The notes under the pieces are model-generated. The model was not told where the DNA came from, searched no databases, and was given only the letters and a program-made list of their open reading frames with translations. Positions 45,003 to 52,386 of a stretch of DNA of 53,321 nt are shown here, in pieces; position 1 is the stretch's first letter, and each line of letters opens with the position of its first letter. The DNA is from Nocardia aobensis NBRC 100429. GTDB taxonomy: Bacteria; Actinomycetota; Actinomycetes; Mycobacteriales; Mycobacteriaceae. The stretch is taken from positions 1 to 53,321 of the forward strand of contig NZ_BAFQ01000005.1 of assembly GCF_000308375.1 (NCBI RefSeq), read 5' to 3'. Both the position numbers and the translations under genes were made by a program.

Positions 45003-45530
45003 TCAGGCGGCGAGCAGCATGGCCAGCACCGCGGTATCCGGATCCGAGATCGGGTCCACGCCCACGCGGCTGACCATCGAGGTGACCGTGCCGTCGAGTT
45101 CGGCCTCCACCCACGCCGCCCGGTGCGCGAGCCCCAGATGCGGAATGCCCGGCAGCAGAACACATCCCGACGCGGCACCGACACATTCGGGCAGCGACGG
45201 ATTGGTCTCCGAGGGGGGATGCAACATCATCAACGCGGGTGGCACATGATCGGCGAAGCGTCCCGGTTCGATCGCTTCCTCGCCCAATACCGGCCCCTCG
45301 GCCACCACCAGTCCGACGGTGTCCGGATGCGGATCGTCGGGCAGTTCTTCGCGCGCTCCGAAGACCGTCGTGGTGGTCAGCAGGCCGGGCAGACTCGCCA
45401 CCCGCACCGCGAGCGCCAGCAGTTGCGCCCATTCCTTGGTCGTATCGGGCCAGCGCCCGGAGATCACGAAGCCACGCAGTATGCCGCGCGCCTGGAACGG
45501 CGTGATCCCGACCGGATTGTTCGTACGCAT
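45003..45530 (-). CDS. Conserved hypothetical protein (Rv3847-like)
   Basis: 175 residues, soluble, no signal or membrane helix. It begins MRTNNPVGITPFQARGILRG and contains GRWPDTTKEWAQLLALAVRV, VGLVVAEGPVLGEEAI and a conserved-looking end SRVGVDPISDPDTAVLAMLLAA. ATG at 45530 follows GGGAGG. From memory M. tuberculosis has a protein of near-equal length (Rv3847) between sodA and the GDT1-like gene, matching this position. No function known; its neighbours suggest a link with manganese or oxidative stress. Confidence 0.8.
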   Translation of the reverse strand: MRTNNPVGITPFQARGILRGFVISGRWPDTTKEWAQLLALAVRVASLPGLLTTTTVFGAREELPDDPHPDTVGLVVAEGPVLGEEAIEPGRFADHVPPALMMLHPPSETNPSLPECVGAASGCVLLPGIPHLGLAHRAAWVEAELDGTVTSMVSRVGVDPISDPDTAVLAMLLAA

Positions 45531-45687
45531 CGGATGCCTCCCGAACTGTCAACGGGGGCGGCTCCGCGATGAGCGAGCCCGTCCTCGACCTATCGTGCGA
45601 TAGGAGTACCCGAGAATGACTCGAACAATGTCTGGCACACAAGTACCAGAGAGTGCTAAATCGCAGGTAACACGGCCGAAACGCAAC

Positions 45688-45716
45688 TCAGGCCATACCC
45701 GGCGGGTATGGCCTGA
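45688..45716 (-). terminator. Hairpin terminator of sodA
   Basis: A 13-bp perfect stem (45688-45700 with 45704-45716) with a three-base loop lies 18 bases beyond the sodA stop. The following minus-strand sequence has only scattered Ts. Confidence 0.8.
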
Positions 45717-45733
45717 AGTCGCGGAGAGGCATA

Positions 45734-46357
45734 TCAGCCGAAGATCAGGCCCTTGCCCTGAGCGACGGCCTTGGCGAAGCGCTCCTGCACGTCGGCCCAG
45801 TTGACGACATTCCAGAACGCCTTCACGTAATCGGCCTTGACGTTCTTGTACTGCAGGTAGAAGGCGTGCTCCCACATGTCGACCTGCAGCAGCGGGATGA
45901 TGCCGAGCGGCACGTTGGCCTGCTGGTCGTACAGCTGGAAGGTCAGCAGCTTCTGACCGAGGGTGTCGTAACCCAGCACCGCCCAGCCCGAGCCCTGCAG
46001 GCCGTTGGCGGCAGCGGTGAACTGCGCGCGGAACTTGTCGAACGATCCGAACTGGTCGTCGATCGCGGCGGCCAGGTCCCCGACCGGCTTGTCGCCGCCG
46101 TTGGGGGACAGGTTCTTCCACCAGATGGAGTGGTTCACGTGACCACCGAGGTGGAAGGCCAGGTTCTTCTCGTGCAGGAAGATCGCACCGTGGTCGTCGG
46201 CCTCGCGCGCGGCTTCCAGCTTCTCGAGCGCGGTGTTGACGCCGGCGACGTATGCGGCGTGATGCTTCGAGTGGTGAATCTCGTTGATCTGCCCGGAGAT
46301 GTGAGGCTCCAAGGCGCCGTAGTCGTAATCCAGATCTGGCAGCGTGTACTCAGCCAC
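45734..46357 (-). CDS. sodA: Superoxide dismutase, Fe/Mn family, Mn-type residue at 145
   Basis: Converts superoxide to oxygen and peroxide. 207 residues, as in mycobacterial SodA. Metal ligands are all present: His28, His76, Asp160 (in LLQVD) and His164 (MWEHA). There is no signal peptide; related SodA proteins leave the cell without one. Residue 145 is Gln (LYDQQAN) where M. tuberculosis Fe-SOD has His, so manganese is the likelier metal. Start is GTG at 46357 with GGAAGGG upstream. Neighbour of the Mn-riboswitch-controlled exporter. Confidence 0.97.
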   Translation of the reverse strand: MAEYTLPDLDYDYGALEPHISGQINEIHHSKHHAAYVAGVNTALEKLEAAREADDHGAIFLHEKNLAFHLGGHVNHSIWWKNLSPNGGDKPVGDLAAAIDDQFGSFDKFRAQFTAAANGLQGSGWAVLGYDTLGQKLLTFQLYDQQANVPLGIIPLLQVDMWEHAFYLQYKNVKADYVKAFWNVVNWADVQERFAKAVAQGKGLIFG

Positions 46358-46615
46358 GATGTCCCTTCCTCATGATGTCGGCGCGTGTACCCGGTCATGT
46401 CGAGCACACCAACCTTCATTCGTACACCCGCTCGATGCAACCGGGTCCGGTCCACCCTAGATTCCCACGGCCCGAAATCGACGGCTCGGCCAGGATCGAG
46501 GGCGCACGCCCGTGGTATGCCCCGGCTCGGAGATTTATTCACGCTGAACGCATGTCGGCGCGATTTCGCCCGGATCGCGGTACGGAGTTCCGCCACGCCG
46601 GCGGTGGGCCGGCGG

Positions 46616-47224
46616 CTACATCGGCGGTGCGACGTCGGGCAGCATCGTGCGCGGATCGCACGAGTCGTGTGCCTTCCACCAGCGCCGCGCGCCGGCCGCG
46701 AATTCGTCGAGGCCGACCAGAGTTCCGTCGGCGGTCTCGATGGTGACGTCCTCGAACCAGACCCGCACATCCAGCTCGCGCGGATCGGTGCCCTCCTGCT
46801 GGGAGAACTCGAGGACGTGGGCCGGGGTCCGAGCGCTGATCGTGGTGTCGAAACTCAGCAGCTCGCGCCACAGCGCCCAGCCACTGTCGTCGACGTCGAT
46901 GAAATCCCAGCCGTGCAGGGCGCCGCCGCCGAATCCGGCGATGGCGTCCCCGAGGGTGTCGAGGGTGAGCGGGAAGATGCGCGGTGCCAGATCGTCCCAG
47001 CGCTGCCGGCGCAGGGATGCCGCGACCCGGCTGACCCCGGACAGTGTGAGCGACACCCGGCCGTCGGCGGGCTGCCCGTCACCGGGGAGGGTGAGTACCT
47101 CCAGTTCGATTCGAAGTCGTCCGTCCGCGGCGTCGACCACGAGTCCGAGACAGGTCGCCTCGGCGAGTGCGGTGTTGAGCCCGGTCGTATCCAATCCGTC
47201 GAGTAACGCCCTGCTCGCGTCCAT
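46616..47224 (-). CDS. Hypothetical actinobacterial protein
   Basis: 202 residues, acidic, soluble, no signal. Starts MDASRALLDGLDTTGLNTAL. Beta-strand-like stretches (LRIELEVLTL, GRVSLTLSGVSRVAASLR, LDVRVWFEDVTIETADG) and WDFIDVDDSGWALWRELL suggest a compact alpha/beta fold, but no family is recognised. ATG at 47224; codon use is normal for the window. It faces away from the large non-coding region at 47225-47674. Function cannot be given. Confidence 0.75.
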   Translation of the reverse strand: MDASRALLDGLDTTGLNTALAEATCLGLVVDAADGRLRIELEVLTLPGDGQPADGRVSLTLSGVSRVAASLRRQRWDDLAPRIFPLTLDTLGDAIAGFGGGALHGWDFIDVDDSGWALWRELLSFDTTISARTPAHVLEFSQQEGTDPRELDVRVWFEDVTIETADGTLVGLDEFAAGARRWWKAHDSCDPRTMLPDVAPPM

Positions 47225-47403
47225 AGCGTCAGGCTACCGATTCCCCGCCGTAGAGCCCGGTATTTGGGTTTCTCGCTAGTGTTGTCGTTTTTTTGCCGAA
47301 GAGAGGGAACCGATCGGTCAGCCGCCCCGTCCAAGTATGTGTCGGGCTCTCGTAGCGGCCGGTGATCCGCCGTTGACCAGCGCAGGAGACCCGCAGGCGG
47401 CGG

Positions 47404-47459
47404 CGGGGGCCGCTCCGGGACCGAGGAGGGGAGTCCCGGAGCGGCCCCCGTTCCGTTTT
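47404..47459 (+). terminator. Orphan Rho-independent terminator
   Basis: An 18-bp perfect GC-rich stem (47404-47421 with 47433-47450) and 11-base loop are followed by TTCCGTTTT on the plus strand. No annotated plus-strand gene ends here; an unannotated short transcript beginning within 47225-47400 would explain it. Confidence 0.85.
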
Positions 47460-47504
47460 CCCGAATCGGTTGATGCGAACCGACCGGTCTCGCAAGTCGC
47501 AACC

Positions 47505-47534
47505 TGTGGATGAGGTTGTGGATTATGTGGATAA
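47505..47534 (-). promoter_or_regulatory. Cluster of three DnaA boxes
   Basis: On the plus strand TGTGGATGA (47505-47513), TGTGGATTA (47517-47525) and TGTGGATAA (47526-47534) are same-orientation matches to the DnaA box TTATCCACA read in reverse; the third is perfect and the others have one mismatch. The last two abut. A weak opposite copy (ATATACACA, two mismatches) is at 47546-47554. dnaA and dnaN are not present, so this is not oriC itself. Confidence 0.7.
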
Positions 47535-47674
47535 CTGGGGTTGAGATATACACAGGTCGGTGTGCCCGGGGTGTGCGGCACGGTATGGACGGCCGGAACA
47601 AACCTGGAGTTCACCCGGGCGATCGACTGCCGGGTCTCCCCGCCGATCCGGGGGACGTGGCAGGATCGTCCATT

Positions 47675-48058
47675 GTGACGAGCTCCGAAATCCCCTCGGT
47701 GCCGGTCCAGGATCTGCCTGCCGAATTCGACGCCGCACCGTCGGCGGGTGCCGGATCCGGAGCCGGCGCCCCGTCCGCGATCCTGCTCGATGTCCGCGAG
47801 GACGACGAATGGCAGCTCGGCCACGCGCCGGCCGCGCTGCACATCCCGATGATCGACGTGCCCGCACGTCTGGACGAGCTGGACTACGACGCCGACATCT
47901 ACGTCGTCTGCCGCCAGGGCGGACGCTCGATCGAGGTCGCCAAATATCTCGCGTACGTGGGATTCGAGGTCTACCAGGTCGTCGGCGGCATGGTCGCCTG
48001 GCAGCAGGCCGGACGCCCGCTGACCGGCGCGGGCGACATCGAGGCGAAAATCTACTGA
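47675..48058 (+). CDS. Rhodanese-like sulfurtransferase
   Basis: 127 residues, single rhodanese domain after a Pro/Ala/Gly-rich 32-residue lead. Seen: ILLDVREDDEWQLGHAPAA, HIPMIDVPARL and the active-site loop VVCRQGGRS with Cys79, then AKYLAYVGFEVYQVVGGMVAW. The intact Cys implies sulfur transfer. GTG at 47675 with AGGA upstream gives the family start. Precedes the DUF4328 gene by 72 bases. Confidence 0.93.
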   Translation: MTSSEIPSVPVQDLPAEFDAAPSAGAGSGAGAPSAILLDVREDDEWQLGHAPAALHIPMIDVPARLDELDYDADIYVVCRQGGRSIEVAKYLAYVGFEVYQVVGGMVAWQQAGRPLTGAGDIEAKIY

Positions 48059-48130
48059 CGAGCCGTCGAATACGAGCGCAACCGCACACCCGATGATGAA
48101 GGTCGACAGGATGGAAGGGGGAGCAGCCCG

Positions 48131-49228
48131 GTGAGTACGGTCGTGCAACCCTGCGCCCGGTGCGGCGCCCGCTGGGCGGTGCACGGCACCCCGATGCACT
48201 GGTGCCCGCGCTGCCGCGGTGTGCTGCTGTCACCGGCGCCCGTCGATGCCCCGCCGGAACGGCGCAACTACCGCTGGGTGGCCCGCCCGCCGGGGCGCGG
48301 CCCGCGGGTCGAACGCCCGCGTCCGGCGCCCGCGATCGATCCGGCCACCCCGCGCTACACCGAGATTCCGCGCTGGGGACTGCAGGACCGGCCGCCGCAC
48401 CTCGCCGCCGCGCCGCAGAATCGGATCCAGGCCGTCCTGCACTGGCTGACCGAACGGGTCGCCGGTCTGCTGCTGGCCACCGTCATCCTGTTCGGACTGT
48501 CGGCGGTCGCCGAATTCGGCCGCTATCTGATTCTGCTGCGCAACCGCACCAGGCTGATCCAGCCGCTGCTGTTGTTCTTCTCCGACCTCACCGTCTACGC
48601 GACCTCGGTCGCCGCGCTGATCTGCGCGTTGATCACCGCGATCGGCCTGCTCGGCTGGCTGGTCCGTGCTCGCCGCAGCGCCTACGCCGGAAACGGCCGC
48701 CGCGATCCCCGGTCCCTGCGGGCGCTGCTGTGCGGCGGGCTCATCCCGGTGGTCAATCTGGTCTGGCCGGGTGTTTTCCTCACCGAACTGGCTCGCCAGC
48801 TCGGCGGTGACCCACGCACGCTGCGCGCGGTGCGGATCTGGTGGGGTGTCTGGGTTCTCAACGGTGTGATGGTCATTGCGTCGCTGTTCTGGCGTACGGC
48901 CGATACGCTGCAGGGCCAAGCCGACGGTGTGATCTTCACGGTCTACACCGATCTGGTCGCGGTCGCGGCGGCGGTGCTGTCGCTGTGGGTGCTGCGGATG
49001 TGCGAGGGTCGTGATCTGCGCGGCCGGATCCGGACGGCCAAGCGCTGGTTGCCCGCGGCCGGTCCGGCGGTACCGGTGATCGAGCCCGTCCATCCGGTCA
49101 CCGCGGTGGAAACAGCGGACCGGGCGGCCGCCGGGAACGCCGAAACACAGCACACCGAAGCCGGGAACACCGGCGCCGAGAACACCGAGGCGGAGCGCGT
49201 CGAACAGGAGGAGGTCATGGCCAAGTGA
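48131..49228 (+). CDS. DUF4328 membrane protein with N-terminal zinc ribbon
   Basis: 365 residues. The N-terminus has CARCG and CPRC (residues 8-28), a probable zinc ribbon, then a Pro/Arg linker, about six membrane helices in residues 105-295 (for example VAGLLLATVILFGLSAVAEF and VLNGVMVIASLFW) typical of DUF4328, and an acidic tail with NTEAGNTGAENTEAE-like units. GTG at 48131 has GGAAGGGGGAG upstream. The stop overlaps the GDPD start (GTGA). Resembles in position M. tuberculosis Rv3843c. Function unknown. Confidence 0.87.
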   Translation: MSTVVQPCARCGARWAVHGTPMHWCPRCRGVLLSPAPVDAPPERRNYRWVARPPGRGPRVERPRPAPAIDPATPRYTEIPRWGLQDRPPHLAAAPQNRIQAVLHWLTERVAGLLLATVILFGLSAVAEFGRYLILLRNRTRLIQPLLLFFSDLTVYATSVAALICALITAIGLLGWLVRARRSAYAGNGRRDPRSLRALLCGGLIPVVNLVWPGVFLTELARQLGGDPRTLRAVRIWWGVWVLNGVMVIASLFWRTADTLQGQADGVIFTVYTDLVAVAAAVLSLWVLRMCEGRDLRGRIRTAKRWLPAAGPAVPVIEPVHPVTAVETADRAAAGNAETQHTEAGNTGAENTEAERVEQEEVMAK

Positions 49229-49992
49229 GCCAGGGCAATCGCGCACCGTTCGTGGTCGCGCACCGGGGTGCGTCGGGTACCCGTCCCGAACACACCCTCG
49301 CCGCCTACGAGCTGGCATTGGAGGAGGGCGCGGACGGTGTCGAATGCGATGTCCGGCTGACTCGTGACGGTCACCTGGTCTGTGTGCACGACCGCACGGT
49401 GGACCGCACCTCGTCCGGCACCGGCCTGGTCAGCGAGATGACCCTCGACGAGCTGCGGGATCTCGACTTCGGCGGCAACGGCAGCCCCGCACCGGTGCTG
49501 ACGCTGAGTGAGCTGATCACGCTGGTACTGGACTGGCGCAGCCGGCCGACCAAACTGTTCATCGAGACCAAGCATCCGGTCCGCTACGGCGCGCTGGTGG
49601 AGAACAAGGTGCTGGCCGAACTGCAGCGCTTCGGCATCGCCACACCGGCCTCGGCCGACCATTCCCGCGCGGTCGTGATGTCGTTCGCCGCCACCGCGGT
49701 GTGGCGCATCCGCCGGGCCGCGCCGCTGTTGCCGACCGTCCTGCTCGGCGAATCCTCGCGGTATCTGGGCGGAAGCGCCGCGACGACGGTCGGTGCCACC
49801 GCGGTCGGCCCGTCGGTGAAAACCCTGCGCGAACATCCCGAACTGGTCGACAAGGCCGCCGCCGCCGGACGCGCCACCTACTGCTGGACCGTCGACGATC
49901 CCCAGGACGTCGAACTGTGCGCGGAGCTGGGCGTCAGCTGGGTCGCTACCAACCATCCCGGCCGGACCAAGAACGTGCTGGACGGTATCTGA
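49225..49992 (+). CDS. Glycerophosphodiester phosphodiesterase
   Basis: Hydrolyses glycerophosphodiesters to glycerol 3-phosphate and an alcohol. 255 residues, TIM-barrel of the GDPD family with His13 (VAHRGASG), Glu40 and Asp42 (GVECDVRLT), His55 (VCVHDRTVDRT) and the later Glu in FIETKHP. No signal peptide, so cytoplasmic. GTG at 49225 overlaps the DUF4328 stop. Corresponds to glpQ1 (Rv3842c) in the conserved sodA-bfrB neighbourhood. Confidence 0.95.
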   Translation: MSQGNRAPFVVAHRGASGTRPEHTLAAYELALEEGADGVECDVRLTRDGHLVCVHDRTVDRTSSGTGLVSEMTLDELRDLDFGGNGSPAPVLTLSELITLVLDWRSRPTKLFIETKHPVRYGALVENKVLAELQRFGIATPASADHSRAVVMSFAATAVWRIRRAAPLLPTVLLGESSRYLGGSAATTVGATAVGPSVKTLREHPELVDKAAAAGRATYCWTVDDPQDVELCAELGVSWVATNHPGRTKNVLDGI

Positions 49993-50116
49993 TCGAACGG
50001 GACAGCCCGGCGGGGGAATCGGTTCGCCCTCCGCGGCGAATTCTGTCCACGCCTGCGCGGCAATTCGGTGCGCCCCTGCGCGGCGGTGGCCGCGGGAACC
50101 TGTAGGTTCTGCGTTC

Positions 50117-51043
50117 GTGGGTAAGAGCAAGCGCAACAGTCCCAAGCCCGACAGCAACCGGGCCCAGCGCCTCGCCGAACGTCGTGCGGCGCAACAGCAG
50201 GCCGCTTCGGCCGTGACGCGCCCCTTCGCCGGGCTGGCCGCCGAATGCGACCTGGTCGCACTCCGCGAGTTCGTCCCGTCGGCGACCGCGACCCTGGAAC
50301 TGGCCGCGGGCGTCTCCGCCGAGCGCCCGGTGACGCTGGCCACCGTGCTGCCCGGCGCGGTCGCCGCCCTGGTTCGCGCGGGTGACGAGCCGACCGGATT
50401 CGTCGGTGCGCAGGTGCAGGTCCAGTCGGACGATCCGGCCGCCGATCTGGCCGCCGCGATTCTGTGGACGCAGGCCGCCGAACCCGGCGAATCGCTCACC
50501 GCGGCAAGCGAAGCCGCCCAGGACGCGGTGCCTCCGCTGTCCGAGGTCATCGATCCCAAGGCGAATCTGGATCTGACCGTCCACCAGAACTTCCAGTGGT
50601 GGGTGCCGGAGGGCGTCACGCCGGATCCGCAGGTCGCCGCGACCATCGACCAGGCCGATCAGGCGATCATGCCGTCGGATCGGCTGGCCCTCGGCGCCGA
50701 ATCCGTGGGCGCGGCCTGGTGGGTCGACGCCGGCGAGAAGGCGCATCTGCGCTGGGTCCGGCCCGAGGACGAAGATGCCTTGATGCTGGCCCTCGCACGC
50801 GTCCACGCCGCGGGTGGACTGCACCTGGGCGACGGCTCCCGATTCGCGGGTTCGTTCCGCACGCACGGCCTGCTGGTGCCGGTCTTCGATCTGGATCGCG
50901 AACGGCACCCGAACGAATGGGTCACTCCCGCACACGAATTCGGTGCCCGCTTGGCCGAGGCGCTGGCCTCCGACGCGCCGCTGAGCTCGGAGGAGCGGCG
51001 CTCCCGCGACGGACTGCGCTCGCGCCAGGTCACGCTGCGCTAG
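50117..51043 (+). CDS. DUF5926 family conserved protein
   Basis: 308 residues. Basic N-terminus (MGKSKRNSPKPDSNRAQRLA) followed by an Ala-rich helix and a mainly acidic body with RPFAGLAAECDLVALREFVP, VHQNFQWWVPEGV and SFRTHGLLVPVFDLDRE. This matches the actinobacterial DUF5926 family, an uncharacterised SecC-neighbour type group. GTG at 50117. The end converges with the ferritin gene across a strong hairpin. No enzymatic motif seen. Confidence 0.85.
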   Translation: MGKSKRNSPKPDSNRAQRLAERRAAQQQAASAVTRPFAGLAAECDLVALREFVPSATATLELAAGVSAERPVTLATVLPGAVAALVRAGDEPTGFVGAQVQVQSDDPAADLAAAILWTQAAEPGESLTAASEAAQDAVPPLSEVIDPKANLDLTVHQNFQWWVPEGVTPDPQVAATIDQADQAIMPSDRLALGAESVGAAWWVDAGEKAHLRWVRPEDEDALMLALARVHAAGGLHLGDGSRFAGSFRTHGLLVPVFDLDRERHPNEWVTPAHEFGARLAEALASDAPLSSEERRSRDGLRSRQVTLR

Positions 51044-51084
51044 CGAAACCCACTGCGGGACAAGCGTTCCGCACCGGCACCATA

Positions 51085-51124
51085 CGACGAACTCGGCCCG
51101 CCGGACGGCAGGCCGAGTTCGTCG
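51085..51124. terminator. Bidirectional hairpin between DUF5926 and ferritin genes
   Basis: A 14-bp stem (51085-51098 with 51111-51124) whose loop itself can pair GCCG-GA-CGGC. It sits between two converging genes. T runs are poor on both sides. Confidence 0.8.
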
Positions 51125-51136
51125 ATGTCTCTCGCG

Positions 51137-51685
51137 TCAGATATTTCCGCCGGCCGCCGCCGGCGCCCCGGAAGTATCGCTCGGACCGCTCATCTCGCGC
51201 GAGACGAAATACTCGAGATCGAACAGGTTGGATCCGGCCCGGTCGGCGACGGTGAGCAGCGTGGTCATCCGCGCCACCTCCTCGACCTGCTCCTTCAGGA
51301 ACCACTGCATGAACTGCTCGCCCAGGTAATCGCCCTCCTCGCGGGCGGTGCTGGCCAATTGGACGATCTGCTCGGTGACGGTCTTCTCCTGCTGGAGCGC
51401 CAATTGGATCGGCTCGCGCGCATTCTCGAATTGCGACCGCGCGGCGTCGACCCCGGAGAGTTCGACGCTCATGTCCCGATCGAGGAAATACCGCACGATC
51501 ATCATCGCGTGATTGCGTTCCTCGATGGCCTGGGCATAGAAGTGCTTCGCCAGAACCGGCAGATCGGCATTGTCGAACCACACCGCGATCGCGATGTACT
51601 GGTGCTCGGCATTGAATTCATGCCGGATCTGATCGTGGAGCAGGGCGTGAAATTTGCTGTGCGAGGAATCGGCGTGGCTGGACAT
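51137..51685 (-). CDS. bfrB: Ferritin BfrB
   Basis: Non-haem iron-storage ferritin forming 24-mers. 182 residues, aligned along its length with what I recall of M. tuberculosis BfrB (181). The ferroxidase centre is complete: Glu23, Glu55-Glu56-x-x-His59 (IEERNH), Glu100, Gln133 and Glu135/Glu136 (EQVEEV). The Gly/Ala tail ends APAAAGGNI. ATG at 51685 is chosen over an upstream start eight codons earlier. An IdeR-like palindrome is centred 63 bases upstream, compatible with iron-dependent activation. Confidence 0.96.
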   Translation of the reverse strand: MSSHADSSHSKFHALLHDQIRHEFNAEHQYIAIAVWFDNADLPVLAKHFYAQAIEERNHAMMIVRYFLDRDMSVELSGVDAARSQFENAREPIQLALQQEKTVTEQIVQLASTAREEGDYLGEQFMQWFLKEQVEEVARMTTLLTVADRAGSNLFDLEYFVSREMSGPSDTSGAPAAAGGNI

Positions 51686-51738
51686 GAATCCGACATTAGT
51701 GCTGGTCAAGTTCGGCTGTCATCCAAGTACACCCTTAA

Positions 51739-51757
51739 TGAGGCAAGTATTGCCTTA
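51739..51757. promoter_or_regulatory. IdeR/DtxR-like operator between the two ferritin genes
   Basis: TGAGGCAAGTATTGCCTTA contains a perfect AGGCAA-GTA-TTGCCT dyad (51741-51755) and matches the IdeR 19-mer consensus TTAGGTTAGSCTAACCTAA at 11 positions. It lies between bfrB and the second ferritin gene, about 63 bases before the bfrB ATG. Confidence 0.6.
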
Positions 51758-51837
51758 GTTACCGGCGCCTCACCCGAGCGGCGCGGCCGCAATTCGGAAT
51801 TCGCCGGCTGCCTGCGATTTCGGGCGCCCTCGCATTT

Positions 51838-52377
51838 TCATCGCCGCGCGATTCCCGCCGGTTTCGGAGCGGAGGCGTCGGGCGTGCGTGTGGCCGGGAT
51901 CTCGCGCGCCACGAACTCCTCGATGTCGAACAGATTGCCCGCCGCTCGCTCGCACACCGCCGCCAGGGTGGTGAGCCGCGCGACCTCCGCGAGTTGATCC
52001 TCGAGGAACCAGCGAACGAACTGCTCGCCGAGATAATCTCCCGCGTCGCGGGCGGTGCGGGTCAGCGTGGTGATGTGATCGGTCAGTTCCCGTTCGCGAG
52101 TCAGCAGGAATTCCACGGTGGCCGAGGGTGATTCGAAATCCGAGCGCACCTCGTCGGTACCGGTGACCGCGACGGCGACATCCCGGTCGAGCAGATATCG
52201 CACCATCCGCAGGGCATGGGCGCGTTTGTCCTCCGCGCCCAGATAGCAGATACGTGCCAGCTGCGGCAGCCGCTGCGCGTCGAAATGGACGGCCGCGGCG
52301 AGATATTGCTGTGAGGCGGTGAATTCGCGTCGAATCTGCGCGCGCAACAGGTCGGGGAAGGGGCCGGTGCCGGACAT
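51838..52377 (-). CDS. Second ferritin paralogue with altered ferroxidase site
   Basis: 179 residues, clearly a ferritin (REFTASQQYLAAAVHFDAQ; DYLGEQFVRWFLEDQL; AAGNLFDIEEFVARE). Aligned to BfrB, Glu18, His54, Glu95 and Gln128 are kept, but the ExxH glutamate is Lys51 (DKRAH instead of EERNH) and Glu135 of BfrB is Ala130 (DQLAEV). The bridging ligand is therefore lost and ferroxidase activity is doubtful. It may be a structural partner of BfrB. Lies directly upstream of bfrB on the same strand with 152 bases between, and follows the LCP gene after nine bases. Confidence 0.9.
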   Translation of the reverse strand: MSGTGPFPDLLRAQIRREFTASQQYLAAAVHFDAQRLPQLARICYLGAEDKRAHALRMVRYLLDRDVAVAVTGTDEVRSDFESPSATVEFLLTRERELTDHITTLTRTARDAGDYLGEQFVRWFLEDQLAEVARLTTLAAVCERAAGNLFDIEEFVAREIPATRTPDASAPKPAGIARR

Positions 52378-52386
52378 ACCCCGACG

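Larger units (their letters stand above)
47225..47674. other. 450-base non-coding region with orphan terminator and DnaA boxes
   Basis: The flanking genes diverge, yet a plus-strand terminator (47404-47459) lies in the middle, with a T7 run at 47288-47294 before it and a DnaA-box cluster after it (47505-47534). No frame here looks coding; the frame running into the rhodanese gene lacks family similarity before 47675. Confidence 0.6.

Noticed and set aside
47404..47450. The hairpin as 6C or another known actinobacterial small RNA
   Set aside because: The C-rich loops that define 6C RNA are not visible; the family of any transcript is left open.
47505..47554. Chromosome origin oriC at the DnaA-box cluster
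   Set aside because: dnaA and dnaN are absent and only three good boxes are present without an AT-rich unwinding region, so it is reported as a cluster only.
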